This document shows positions 26,901-33,760 of a stretch of DNA of 55,340 nucleotides, one piece after another. The notes below the pieces were generated by a model. The model was not told where the DNA came from. It did not search any database and was given only the letters and a program-made list of their open reading frames with translations. The stretch is from contig CAJTZD010000017.1 of NCBI GenBank assembly GCA_910584235.1, positions 1-55,340 of the forward strand. Reading direction: 5' to 3'. The stretch is from an uncultured Acetatifactor sp. (GTDB taxonomy: Bacteria > Bacillota > Clostridia > Lachnospirales > Lachnospiraceae). Numbering within the stretch: the stretch's first letter is position 1; each line of letters starts with the position of its first letter. The position numbers and the translations under genes were made by a program.

Positions 26901-27177
26901 TGTACGCTCCCGCCGTCCTATAGCTTTCCTCTTCAAACGCGTATACGGTTCCGCCGTCTCCGTCCTCATATTCCGGGTCCGTATACTCCTCTTCTTCGCA
27001 GGCATACGCGTCTTCTTCCACGGCATCCTCTGTCCAGCCGCCGTCCTCCTCATAGAAGTCCTCCCCCGGATCTTCGTACGCGGATTCCTCCCCGGCGCTG
27101 TCCCAGTCATATTCATGCTCAGCGTATTCCGCCCGGTTCCGGGCCTTTTTGTCAGAACCACCGATCAACTTCTTCAT
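23977..27177 (-). CDS. Very large membrane-anchored GH25 muramidase with acidic repeat N-domain
   Basis: A 1066-residue type II membrane protein. Residues 1-200 are extremely acidic and, by topology, cytoplasmic; about 100-180 hold five 14-residue repeats of the type EEDALYxDExSxYG. A basic stretch (GGGSKRGKQPKQ) precedes one membrane segment at about 230-253. Outside come a SpaA-like domain (about 330-395), a Ser/Pro/Thr stretch, a (Pro-Thr)n linker (about 545-595), two Ig-like beta domains (about 600-790), a repeat resembling cell-wall-binding repeats (TGWQTIDGKVYYYTAEGKK, about 825-845) and GH25 (about 870-1066) with VGIDVSKWNGKIDW and YPVFLDVES, so the catalytic acids are present. The ATG at 27177 is used; a TTG directly before it is possible. 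A promoter lies at 27222-27250. It heads the rfbB-rfbA-muramidase-rfbC-exporter operon. Confidence 0.92.
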   Translation of the reverse strand: MKKLIGGSDKKARNRAEYAEHEYDWDSAGEESAYEDPGEDFYEEDGGWTEDAVEEDAYACEEEEYTDPEYEDGDGGTVYAFEEESYRTAGAYKTGEAYRGRAALYGDGTSGYIEEDALYEDEVSDYGEEDALYRDEVSGYGEEDALYGDEASDYGDGDTLYGDETSGYGDDEALYEDEEFDGGYAAEDIRYKEPAPYRQQPVKGGGSKRGKQPKQGFLAGVGKYFGRMDTMDKVMAFTGAAVLVLAIVTACLFIGSRTIDRQVADFKNVGKELDHISMIGEEGLLAVANAQREKTTASSVVEEGPEEDQKPDYEESGYERQVSVLPSFTSIQKDLKIKFINKKTDKLVPNVPFSVTITDPDGKTNIWSDDDMDGIIYKKDIAPGTYKVAMEALTDEKYAGYTLSTQTQSVEVKKEIVYAKVDVANEVKQESEVNTKQEDTKKNEVVVESSLQDTVAWVESKVIATAYDQVDKNTIQDPMTLAVAKRFLRMSGNTAGAPDSEGENGSASGSTENPPSAPPETPTDPPAGTESPAPTPTPPPAQTESPTPTPTPTPTPTPTPTPTPTPTPTPTPTPTPTPTPTPTPTPTPTPTPTPTPGPLTVTVNQAALTGTIGGTMAAIATASGFPAGSESTIEYIISSDNAAVAAPFIDARGNITIQAKAAGTANLTVTANYKNGAPETAGKAVIVVTIKGAMVMRLDKNAVTVFTQSAEDITATIVNAALPVKVEAVSSDPGKCAVSVKDNIVTATGVAEGSAVLTISYTEGTETVTAACAVTVKKNPREDTGTLLKDVKGQQIYVQENNEYREATSADYYTASAFYVKADAKYTGWQTIDGKVYYYTAEGKKVTGEQVIQGAKYNFASDGSMVVGSGTVGIDVSKWNGKIDWNGVKNSGISYVIIRCGYRGSTEGKLIVDSRFAENIQGANAAGLKVGVYFYSQAVDEIEAVEEASMVLDQIRNYKISYPVFLDVESSGGRGDKIDNATRTAVCKAFCATIQNAGYTAGVYSNKHWLETKMDASALSAYKIWMAQYAAAPTYKSRYDLWQYRSTGSVNGISGNVDMNISYLGY
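25391..25541 (-). repeat. Pro-Thr hexanucleotide repeat in muramidase linker
   Basis: A run of about 25 codon pairs for Pro-Thr, made of near-identical six-base units (GGCGTAGGCGTC type on the plus strand). It encodes an extended, wall-spanning linker. Such repeats change length by slippage, so copy number probably varies between strains, in units that keep the frame. Confidence 0.85.
26641..26871 (-). repeat. Five 42-base tandem repeats coding acidic 14-residue units
   Basis: The repeats encode units such as EEDALYEDEVSDYG, with Leu-Tyr and Tyr-Gly at fixed places and varied acidic residues. DNA identity between copies is high. The unit lies before the membrane segment and so is predicted to be inside the cell. 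A sixth, weaker copy (RAALYGDGTSGYI) precedes the set. Confidence 0.75.
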
Positions 27178-27221
27178 CAAATAACATCCTCTCTAAAACG
27201 AAAACGTAATAATTCTGTAAT

Positions 27222-27250
27222 AGTATAGCATCCTTTCTTTGCTTCTTCAA
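27222..27250 (-). promoter_or_regulatory. Promoter for the muramidase-rfb-exporter operon
   Basis: On the minus strand, TTGAAG (27245-27250) and TATACT (27222-27227) are 17 bases apart. The start point would be about 38 bases before the muramidase ATG. It sits in an AT-rich divergent gap shared with the plus-strand promoter at 27325-27353. Confidence 0.6.
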
Positions 27251-27324
27251 GTGAAATCCCATTTCTTCATAATTTTTTAAAATCTTAAAATCTTTTAAAA
27301 AGTTTTAAAGTACGGTTAATAGTG

Positions 27325-27353
27325 TAGACTTTCCTCTCGCATAATAGTAAAAT
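27325..27353 (+). promoter_or_regulatory. Promoter for the SGNH-like gene at 27384
   Basis: TAGACT (27325-27330) and TAAAAT (27348-27353) are 17 bases apart. The predicted leader is about 24 bases and contains GGAG before the ATG at 27384. The region between the two divergent promoters (27251-27324) is a T/A-rich tract that could be a regulator site or simply bendable DNA. Confidence 0.5.
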
Positions 27354-27383
27354 GAAATGCAAATCAAGAAACGGAGAAACTGT

Positions 27384-28532
27384 ATGAAGAATAGAAATCT
27401 TTCCCCTGAAAACCCCCGCCAGCCCCACAAGATACCGGATCTGGATATCATAGACTTAGAACAGCAAAGCGAAGCCCCCAATCCCCCTGCTGACGAAGAT
27501 TCCGCCAGGGAGGACGAGCCTGCCAAAAGAGGTTTTCTCTCCCACATTAATATCCACATTGTCCTCCTGGTAGTGGCAGTGCTGTTCGTGGCGGGGATTG
27601 CATACAAAATCATGAATTTCGGCGTGCGTGTGGATCTGGACGAAATCTTTTCGGACGGCCCGGGGGAATACAATGATTCCTACGATATGATCCTGCCCCG
27701 GCTGGACGCCTCCCACAATCCCATCTATAAGGACTACAGCCAGGGTTCCACGATCCTGGCCTTTGGAAACGCTCCCTTTTCGGATGACCGGGACTCGGAG
27801 GACAACCTGGTAAGGCTGATGGAAAAGGAGACCGGCGCCACCATTTATAACTGCTCCATCAGCGGCAGCTTTCTGGCCACGGACTGGCAGCAGCCGGATC
27901 AGGACAATGCCCCCCGGGACCTTTTCAACGCATACTGGCTGTGTAATATCGCCGCGGGCAACAAAGATGTGCAAAGCTTTTATCTCCATGCCATGGAAGT
28001 CTTGGGAGACCAGGCTCCCCCGGAGGCCAGGGAGGTTTATGACATCCTGACCAGCATTTCCCTGGAAGAGGTGGACGCTATCGTCATCATGTATGATGCC
28101 AGCGACTACCTGGCAGGACGGGACATGTATGATCCCAATAATCCCACCAATATCTCCACCTTTGCCGGAAACACGGAAGCCATTATCGAGTACGTGAACT
28201 ATCACGCGCCCCATGTGCGTATCATCGTCATGTCCCCGCCCTATGCCTTTGGCGTGGACGACAATGGAGAATATGTCAGCAGCGATATCAAGAAATACGG
28301 CAAACAGGATGCCCTCAGCGTCTATGTGGCTCTGCAGTACGCTTCCTGCGTGGCCAGGAGCACTACCTTTGTGGACAATCTGTACACTACTTTCAATGAA
28401 GATACCGCCAGGAAATACCTCACGGACAATGTACATTTGAATCAGAAAGGCCGGGAAAGAGTTGCCGAGCGCTTTGCCTACGCGCTGAATTATTACAATA
28501 ACGCCGGCCAGAATTCCGAGTCCCGGGACTGA
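27384..28532 (+). CDS. Membrane-anchored SGNH-like protein with altered catalytic block
   Basis: A 382-residue protein with an acidic N-terminus, one membrane segment (about 56-77) and an extracytoplasmic SGNH-type domain. The nucleophile block reads AFGNAPF (GNA at 128-130) where active enzymes have GDS, so the catalytic Ser appears replaced by Ala. Later blocks are NCSISGSF, YDASDYLAG (where GxND is usual) and DNVHLN (Asp348, His351). It may be inactive, a binding protein, or use another residue. The start at 27384 has GGAG eight bases upstream; an in-frame ATG at 27357 has none. It stands alone on the plus strand and converges with the next operon, 19 bases away. An acyl-glycan substrate is guessed from context. 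Confidence 0.78.
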   Translation: MKNRNLSPENPRQPHKIPDLDIIDLEQQSEAPNPPADEDSAREDEPAKRGFLSHINIHIVLLVVAVLFVAGIAYKIMNFGVRVDLDEIFSDGPGEYNDSYDMILPRLDASHNPIYKDYSQGSTILAFGNAPFSDDRDSEDNLVRLMEKETGATIYNCSISGSFLATDWQQPDQDNAPRDLFNAYWLCNIAAGNKDVQSFYLHAMEVLGDQAPPEAREVYDILTSISLEEVDAIVIMYDASDYLAGRDMYDPNNPTNISTFAGNTEAIIEYVNYHAPHVRIIVMSPPYAFGVDDNGEYVSSDIKKYGKQDALSVYVALQYASCVARSTTFVDNLYTTFNEDTARKYLTDNVHLNQKGRERVAERFAYALNYYNNAGQNSESRD

Positions 28533-28558
28533 CGGAAATTCCCGGCAGAACTCAGTCC
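28526..28558. terminator. Hairpin made by the two facing gene ends
   Basis: GGACTGA (28526-28532) pairs with TCAGTCC (28552-28558). The arms contain the stop codons of both convergent genes. There is no T-run, so it may limit read-through or protect 3' ends rather than act as a classic terminator. Confidence 0.35.
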
Positions 28559-29337
28559 AGATCCGGAATGATCAGTTCCTCATGAGGATCTCTGTAAATG
28601 GTATAGCCCTCTGCCTCTCCAAACCATTCCCACCCGTAGTCCAGAGGGTCTCCCTGTATTTTCTGGCCCGGGCGGAATATCACGTAATGACAGCGGTATT
28701 CCCTCACCAGGGGAACCAGGGCTTCCATATCAATGATATCTTTCTCCATTTCATCCTTAAGCGGATGGAGGAAGAACCACTTTGCCATGGTCACCTCTCT
28801 GCCATAGGGCATACAGGTCACAGGGGAGTACTGGCGCACATGCTGGGTCAGCTCCAGCGGGAATACCGCCATGACCTCGCGTCCCGGCACATTGATGGCA
28901 TCGCAGATCTCCACCACCGCATCCGGCACATGATAGATATTCTCCGCCCGGGAGAAAGACGGACTGGCATAGATAAAGCTTCCTGACACTGCGATAACGC
29001 CTGCCATACACAGCGCGGCCGCCTCTGCCCAACGCTTTCCCCTCTTTGCGTCCATCTCCCCATAGATACGGACACAGGTATACGCAAGTGTAGCCGTCAT
29101 GGGAAGCAGCCACAGAACCCGCCAGTAAATCTCGTCCTCCGCCGCGTAATACACCAGTTTCGCAAACAGGGGATGAAAGAACAGCGCCAGGAGAGCAAGG
29201 GGCATATAGAGGAACAGAATCCTGATATACTTCCTCTTTTCCGTCAGCCATAAATATACCAATGCCAAAAGATAGCATATTCCGATCAATCCGGCTCCCA
29301 TATATCCCAGGAACGCCCTGCTCACTTCACTCCACAT
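28552..29337 (-). CDS. Membrane protein; possibly the 3' half of a split GT-C-type gene
   Basis: A 261-residue protein with about five hydrophobic segments in the first 130 residues and a soluble, probably outer, C-terminal domain. I recognise no motif in the tail. GT-C glycosyltransferases often end this way: a membrane bundle followed by an outer domain. The gene begins 10 bases after the stop of the polytopic protein at 29348-30418, in another frame. One-base removal at the sequence CTGAAGTGAC would join them into a continuous protein (VVL-SDGGD-MWSEV). Against this, GGAGG stands four bases before the ATG, so separate translation is possible. It is the last gene of the operon. Confidence 0.65.
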   Translation of the reverse strand: MWSEVSRAFLGYMGAGLIGICYLLALVYLWLTEKRKYIRILFLYMPLALLALFFHPLFAKLVYYAAEDEIYWRVLWLLPMTATLAYTCVRIYGEMDAKRGKRWAEAAALCMAGVIAVSGSFIYASPSFSRAENIYHVPDAVVEICDAINVPGREVMAVFPLELTQHVRQYSPVTCMPYGREVTMAKWFFLHPLKDEMEKDIIDMEALVPLVREYRCHYVIFRPGQKIQGDPLDYGWEWFGEAEGYTIYRDPHEELIIPDLD

Positions 29338-29347
29338 ATCTCCTCCG

Positions 29348-30418
29348 TCACTTCAGCACCACATACAAAAGCGCATAACCCGCGCAAGGCACACAGCAAG
29401 CCATCAGGGGAAGCAGCACCCCCGGCCTTTTATAGCACACCGCCGCGAACAACCCGCCTCCGCCCATGACCATGCAGGCCAATAAGGCTCCCAGCGTACT
29501 GCACAGACAGCCGGCCAGGCCCGCGGCTGCAAACAGCGCATAAAGCAGCGCCGGTACTTTCTCCTTTTCCTGCAGTCTCTTCAACAGGCTCAGCAGCAGA
29601 AACAAGAGAAACGGAACCACGATGCTCCCCAGCGTGGCCTTTCCCTGTCTGCTCCTGCCGATGAGGAATGTCTCCGAGGTATACACGGAATAATTTCCGA
29701 ACAATATCAGAATCCCCACAAATATCATGAACAGCGCCCGCTGTCCCCCCTGCTCCGGAAACAGAACGCGGCTGAACAGATAGTAAATCCCGTAAGCCAT
29801 GGAGATCAGCACCACCGGCAACACTACCTGGGCCACCACCACTGTCCGCATTCCGGACAGCCTGGCCAGGAAAGCGATCCAGATGGAAAAGGGCGCCAGG
29901 GCATGCCTGTAATCCAGCGTCATTTCCCCCTCCGCGTAAGGAGAGCGCTGAAACATTGCGTCGGAGCTCTCTGCCAGAGAGGCTACAGACACATAATACG
30001 CATCGTCCGCGTCGTCAAAAACCAACCTCACCGCCTGCACCAGCTGAAATGCCAGAAGCGCTCCGAAAACTGCCCAGAGCAGCACCCCCTCCCGGGGCTT
30101 GTCCTGCTTCCCTCCCGGCCCCAAAGCCGGAAGATTCTCCCTTTTCCTGCGCCTGATCTCCAGTATCACCGCAAGGAAAGCCAATATCGCCCCATACCCC
30201 GAAAACACCCATATAAACTTACCGAGGCTCATCTGTCTCAAAATCATGGGCACGCAGATTACCTGAAAGCCGGCCCATAGCAGAAACTGACCGCTGATCC
30301 AGCGAAAAATCAGGCCTCTGCCGCCGGGATACAGCCCTGCGCACAGTCCGCCGATAAGGGCGGGAAGCATAAGCATCAAAAGTATCAAAATCAATAATTC
30401 AACGGCCACAGCACTCAT
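29348..30418 (-). CDS. Polytopic membrane protein, GT-C-like (DUF6077-like)
   Basis: A 356-residue protein with about ten membrane segments. The loop after the early segments carries DDADDAYYVSVASLA, an acidic motif of the sort found in the first outer loop of GT-C glycosyltransferases, which use polyprenyl-phosphate sugars. DYRHALAPFSIWIAFLARLSG and NYSVYTSETFL recall proteins annotated DUF6077 in Lachnospiraceae; this is from memory and not checked. The start is the ATG of an ATGA overlap with the gene before it, so translation is coupled; a longer start would run back into that gene. It ends ten bases before the next gene and may be the 5' part of one split gene with it. Confidence 0.7.
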   Translation of the reverse strand: MSAVAVELLILILLMLMLPALIGGLCAGLYPGGRGLIFRWISGQFLLWAGFQVICVPMILRQMSLGKFIWVFSGYGAILAFLAVILEIRRRKRENLPALGPGGKQDKPREGVLLWAVFGALLAFQLVQAVRLVFDDADDAYYVSVASLAESSDAMFQRSPYAEGEMTLDYRHALAPFSIWIAFLARLSGMRTVVVAQVVLPVVLISMAYGIYYLFSRVLFPEQGGQRALFMIFVGILILFGNYSVYTSETFLIGRSRQGKATLGSIVVPFLLFLLLSLLKRLQEKEKVPALLYALFAAAGLAGCLCSTLGALLACMVMGGGGLFAAVCYKRPGVLLPLMACCVPCAGYALLYVVLK

Positions 30419-31650
30419 CTCCCTTTCCGCCTGTGTCCCCGGCCGGACGTCTCCTCCTGCCCGGCTGCGCCGCAGGCGCCCCGCCCTCCTATGAGAAAGA
30501 GCGGTCCCGTCATCCACAGCTCATTGACGGCTATGGTCTCTCTGTAGTCCATCATTCCCGCTCCCCGCATGGTCAAAAAGAGAATCAAAAGGCCTGACAC
30601 CAGACAGCAGATTCCCACGGACGCGATCCCTTTTTTCCAGGCTATCCCCCGCCGGCGGAGGCCCCCGCCCAAGGCGCGAAAAAGGCATAGCAAAAGCGAA
30701 AGCGCCAGCATCCACACAAACCACCAGCACCCGTAATCCACATAATTCCTTGTAAGGACAGGGGTATGTTCCCGCATGACTTCATAGTTTCTGCCGCTGT
30801 AGGAATCATATGCCGCCCCGGCCATCTGCAGCGGAAAGATCACGGGCGTCATCCCGTATCCCAGTATGTCCCAGCCCATCTGGCGTATGATCATAGGCGC
30901 GTGGTAATCCCATCCCACCTTTGCCATCTGCAGATAATATTCCCTGGCAGCCTCCACCCCCACCTGACTTTCCAGGCTTTCCTGAAAAAGTCTCATATTT
31001 CCCGGATGAAATGTTGCTTCCCACACCACCGACTCCGGAATCACCCGCACTTCCTCTCCATACCGCTCATAATCGTTCCACAGCGTAGGCCATGCGAAGC
31101 GGCAGGCCAGGGCCCCCTCCGGGCTGTACCCGGGCATATCCCGTCTGTCCGAATCCGTTACCCCGAGAAGCCCTATGAACAGCACCCCCCAGACTAAGGC
31201 CGCCAAAAACGGAGCCGCCCCGGGTTTCCGATTCCGGAACATCTCCAACAAGGCCAGCAAAAACAGTAAAAAGACCGACCCCCGGAAAGAATAGGGCTGC
31301 AGGGACAGATGACACTGCAGGGCAAAGGGCATAGTCATAAAGGCCAGTCCCCGCCACAGGGCAAACCCCCGCTCCGCCGGCCAGAGCTTCTGCAGAAAAA
31401 GATATCCGGACAAAAAAGCTGCCGCCAGCTGCAGAACATAGAGAACCCCGGGCCTCCCGCCCATAAGCGCAAGCATTTCTCTGTACAGGGCGGACTCAGG
31501 CTCCCCGTAGCTTGGAACATGACAAAAATTGCCCCCTATCCAGCAGATTCCGAAGAGAATCTGAATACTGAAGCCTATGAAAAGCATTCCTTTCAGCGCC
31601 GCGCACAGATACGCCGCCGCCTTTTTCACATATCCCATGGGCACTTCCAC
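30415..31650 (-). CDS. Polytopic membrane protein of unknown function, GT-C-like
   Basis: About 411 residues with eight to ten membrane segments and two large outer loops: one after the first segment (CHVPSYGEPESALYREML) and one of ~130 residues in the middle (DSDRRDMPGYSPEG to NYEVMREHTP). This layout suits a GT-C-type glycosyltransferase or a polymer-modifying membrane enzyme, but no family signature is clear. The N-terminus is uncertain: GTG at 31650 has AAAGGA seven bases upstream, while an ATG at 31638 has a weaker site. It starts within 12 bases of the WecE stop and its own stop overlaps the next start by four bases, so all are in one operon. The tail (GRGHRRKGR) is basic. Confidence 0.65.
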   Translation of the reverse strand: MEVPMGYVKKAAAYLCAALKGMLFIGFSIQILFGICWIGGNFCHVPSYGEPESALYREMLALMGGRPGVLYVLQLAAAFLSGYLFLQKLWPAERGFALWRGLAFMTMPFALQCHLSLQPYSFRGSVFLLFLLALLEMFRNRKPGAAPFLAALVWGVLFIGLLGVTDSDRRDMPGYSPEGALACRFAWPTLWNDYERYGEEVRVIPESVVWEATFHPGNMRLFQESLESQVGVEAAREYYLQMAKVGWDYHAPMIIRQMGWDILGYGMTPVIFPLQMAGAAYDSYSGRNYEVMREHTPVLTRNYVDYGCWWFVWMLALSLLLCLFRALGGGLRRRGIAWKKGIASVGICCLVSGLLILFLTMRGAGMMDYRETIAVNELWMTGPLFLIGGRGACGAAGQEETSGRGHRRKGR

Positions 31651-31661
31651 CGTCAAATCCT

Positions 31662-32792
31662 TTACCGGTAAAATTCTTTTACCTTATCACAGATATAATC
31701 TACCTGTTCCAGTTCCAGTCCGTAATACATAGGCAGGCGCAGCAGACGCTCGCTCTCTTTGGTGGTATATCTGTCCTCCCCGTGGAACCGGCCGAACTTC
31801 CGGCCGGCAGGCGCCGTGTGAAGAGGGATATAATGGAACACCGCGTGTATCTCATTTGCTTTCAGATAGTCGATGAGCACGCTTCTCTCCTCAATGTCCT
31901 TTGTCTTAATATAGAACATATGCCCATTATGCACGCAGCCCCGGGGCACCACGGGCAGTTCGATTCTGCCTTTTTTTGCCAAAGGCTCCAGATTTTCGTA
32001 ATACCGTTTCCAGATGGCCAGCCTGGCGTCATTGATCCGCTCCGCGATCTCCAGCTGGGCGTAGAGATAAGCCGCGTTCATATCGCTGGGCAGATAGGAA
32101 GAGCCGTAATTGATCCAGGTGTATTTATCAATCTGACCCCTGTAATATTTGCTGCGGTTGGTTCCTTTCTCCCGGATGATCTCCGCGGCCTCCACGTTCT
32201 TCTCGTCCCGGATCAGCAGCGCGCCGCCCTCTCCCATGCTGTAATTCTTGGTCTCATGGAAGCTGAAGCACCCATAGTCCCCTATGGTGCCCAGAGCCTT
32301 TCCCTTGTAAGAGGCCATGATTCCCTGGGCCGCGTCCTCTATCACTGCCAGGTGATGCCTCTTTGCGATCTCCATGATGGTATCCATCTCGCAGGCCACG
32401 CCCGCATAGTGCACGGGCACAATGGCTTTCGTCCTCTCTGTCACCGCAGCCTCTATGAGCTTCTCGTCCATATTCATGGTATCCGGCCGGATATCCACGA
32501 ACACGGGCACAGCCCCCCGCAGCACAAAGGCGTCCGCCGTGGACACAAAGGTATAGGCCGGCATGATGACCTCGTCCCCGGGGCCGATCTTATCCACCAA
32601 AAGGGCAGCCAGCTCCGTGGCATGGGTGCAGGAGGTGGTCAGCAGGCATTTCGCGGTGCCGGTCTTTTTCTCGATCCATTCATTGCATTTTTTCGTATAC
32701 GGCCCGTCGCCGCAGATCTTCTGGTTCTCCACACATTCCCGGATATAGCCCATGGCATTTTCGGCATAGGGCGGTACATTAAAGTTTATCAT
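31662..32792 (-). CDS. rffA: dTDP-4-amino-4,6-dideoxygalactose transaminase (WecE/RffA)
   Basis: This PLP enzyme transfers an amino group from glutamate to dTDP-4-keto-6-deoxyglucose, giving dTDP-Fuc4N. The 376 residues track E. coli WecE closely as I remember it: KICGDGPYT, LTTSCTHATELAALL, FVDIRPDTMNMDE, VPVHYAGVACEMDTIM, the PLP lysine in SFHETKNYSMGEGG (Lys182), IIREKGTNRSK, and FHYIPLH with GEDRYTTKESERLLRLP at the end. Its substrate is the RfbB product encoded at 22848-23930. The start overlaps the stop of the polyprenyl-phosphate glycosyltransferase by four bases. A GNAT acetyltransferase able to play the WecD role is at 47720-48265, in another operon. Confidence 0.94.
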   Translation of the reverse strand: MINFNVPPYAENAMGYIRECVENQKICGDGPYTKKCNEWIEKKTGTAKCLLTTSCTHATELAALLVDKIGPGDEVIMPAYTFVSTADAFVLRGAVPVFVDIRPDTMNMDEKLIEAAVTERTKAIVPVHYAGVACEMDTIMEIAKRHHLAVIEDAAQGIMASYKGKALGTIGDYGCFSFHETKNYSMGEGGALLIRDEKNVEAAEIIREKGTNRSKYYRGQIDKYTWINYGSSYLPSDMNAAYLYAQLEIAERINDARLAIWKRYYENLEPLAKKGRIELPVVPRGCVHNGHMFYIKTKDIEERSVLIDYLKANEIHAVFHYIPLHTAPAGRKFGRFHGEDRYTTKESERLLRLPMYYGLELEQVDYICDKVKEFYR

Positions 32793-33742
32793 ATTCTCTG
32801 CCTTTCTTCGTTTTTATTTTTGCGGATGTCTCCGATGGTTCTGCTAATGATATATTTGGGGCGGCCTTTCACTTCTTCGTAGATTCTGGCAATGTAGTGT
32901 CCGATGATCCCCAGGCTCAGCATCAGAAAGCCCCCGATAACCAAAATCAGCAAAATCACCGTGGTAAAGCCCTCCACGGCAGTCCCCGACAGGTATCTTA
33001 CAAGGGTCTGGACAAACAGGACCATGCTGAATAAAATGGACAGCACCCCCATCACCGTCACCAGCTGCAAAGGCAATGTGCTAAAGGAAGTGGCATTTGT
33101 GACAGCATATTTCATCAGGCTTAAGGAGGACCATTTGCTCTCCCCGAACTGCCGCTCTCTCACCTCATAGGAGACATATTCCCTGCGGAATCCCGTCCAG
33201 AAGCTCAGCGCCCTGAAAAAGGTATTCCGCTCCGGCAGTCTCAGCAGTACGTCCACCACTTTCCTGTCTAACAGCTTAAAGTCCGAGGAGGCGTTCATGT
33301 CCATCTTGATCAGCCGGCTCATGATCCTGTAGAACAGGCCGGCGGAGAGCTTGTGGGCCAGACTTTCTTTCCCCCTGCTCTCCTTGATGCCCTCCACCAC
33401 CTCTGCGCCGTTTTGCCACAGCTTCCACATCTGCGGGATCACCTCCGGGGGATGCTGCAAGTCGCAGTCCATGACTACAACAGCATCTCCGGACGTCAGT
33501 TCCAGCCCTGCGAAAATGGCGGCCTCCTTGCCGAAATTGCGGGAAAATTCCGCCCCTTTGACCCTGGAATCTTTTTCCGCCGCTTTCTGTATCTCCTGAA
33601 AGGTAGCGTCCCCGGATCCGTCGCTGATAAAGATCAGCTCATATTCAATCGATTCTCCGGCAAGCAGCTCCCCCAGTACTTCGGCGGTATTGGAAATATT
33701 CTGCTCTTCGTTATAAGCCGGCAGTACAATGGATAATAGCAT
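32789..33742 (-). CDS. Polyprenyl-phosphate glycosyltransferase (GtrB/DPM1-like)
   Basis: A 317-residue family 2 enzyme that likely moves one sugar from a nucleotide donor to undecaprenyl phosphate on the inner face of the membrane. LSIVLPAYNEEQNI starts the fold, VVVMDCDLQHPPEVIP carries the acidic DxD region, and NFGKEAAIFAGLELTSGD is typical of the group. Two C-terminal membrane segments follow (about 225-250 and 260-285) with the IGHYIARIYEEVKGRPKYI signature. The ATG at 33742 has GGGAG eight bases upstream; a TTG five codons earlier is unlikely. It precedes wecE with a four-base overlap and follows the GtrII-like gene, which may use the lipid-linked sugar outside. Confidence 0.9.
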   Translation of the reverse strand: MLLSIVLPAYNEEQNISNTAEVLGELLAGESIEYELIFISDGSGDATFQEIQKAAEKDSRVKGAEFSRNFGKEAAIFAGLELTSGDAVVVMDCDLQHPPEVIPQMWKLWQNGAEVVEGIKESRGKESLAHKLSAGLFYRIMSRLIKMDMNASSDFKLLDRKVVDVLLRLPERNTFFRALSFWTGFRREYVSYEVRERQFGESKWSSLSLMKYAVTNATSFSTLPLQLVTVMGVLSILFSMVLFVQTLVRYLSGTAVEGFTTVILLILVIGGFLMLSLGIIGHYIARIYEEVKGRPKYIISRTIGDIRKNKNEERQRI

Positions 33743-33760
33743 CTGTATCTCTCCCAAATC

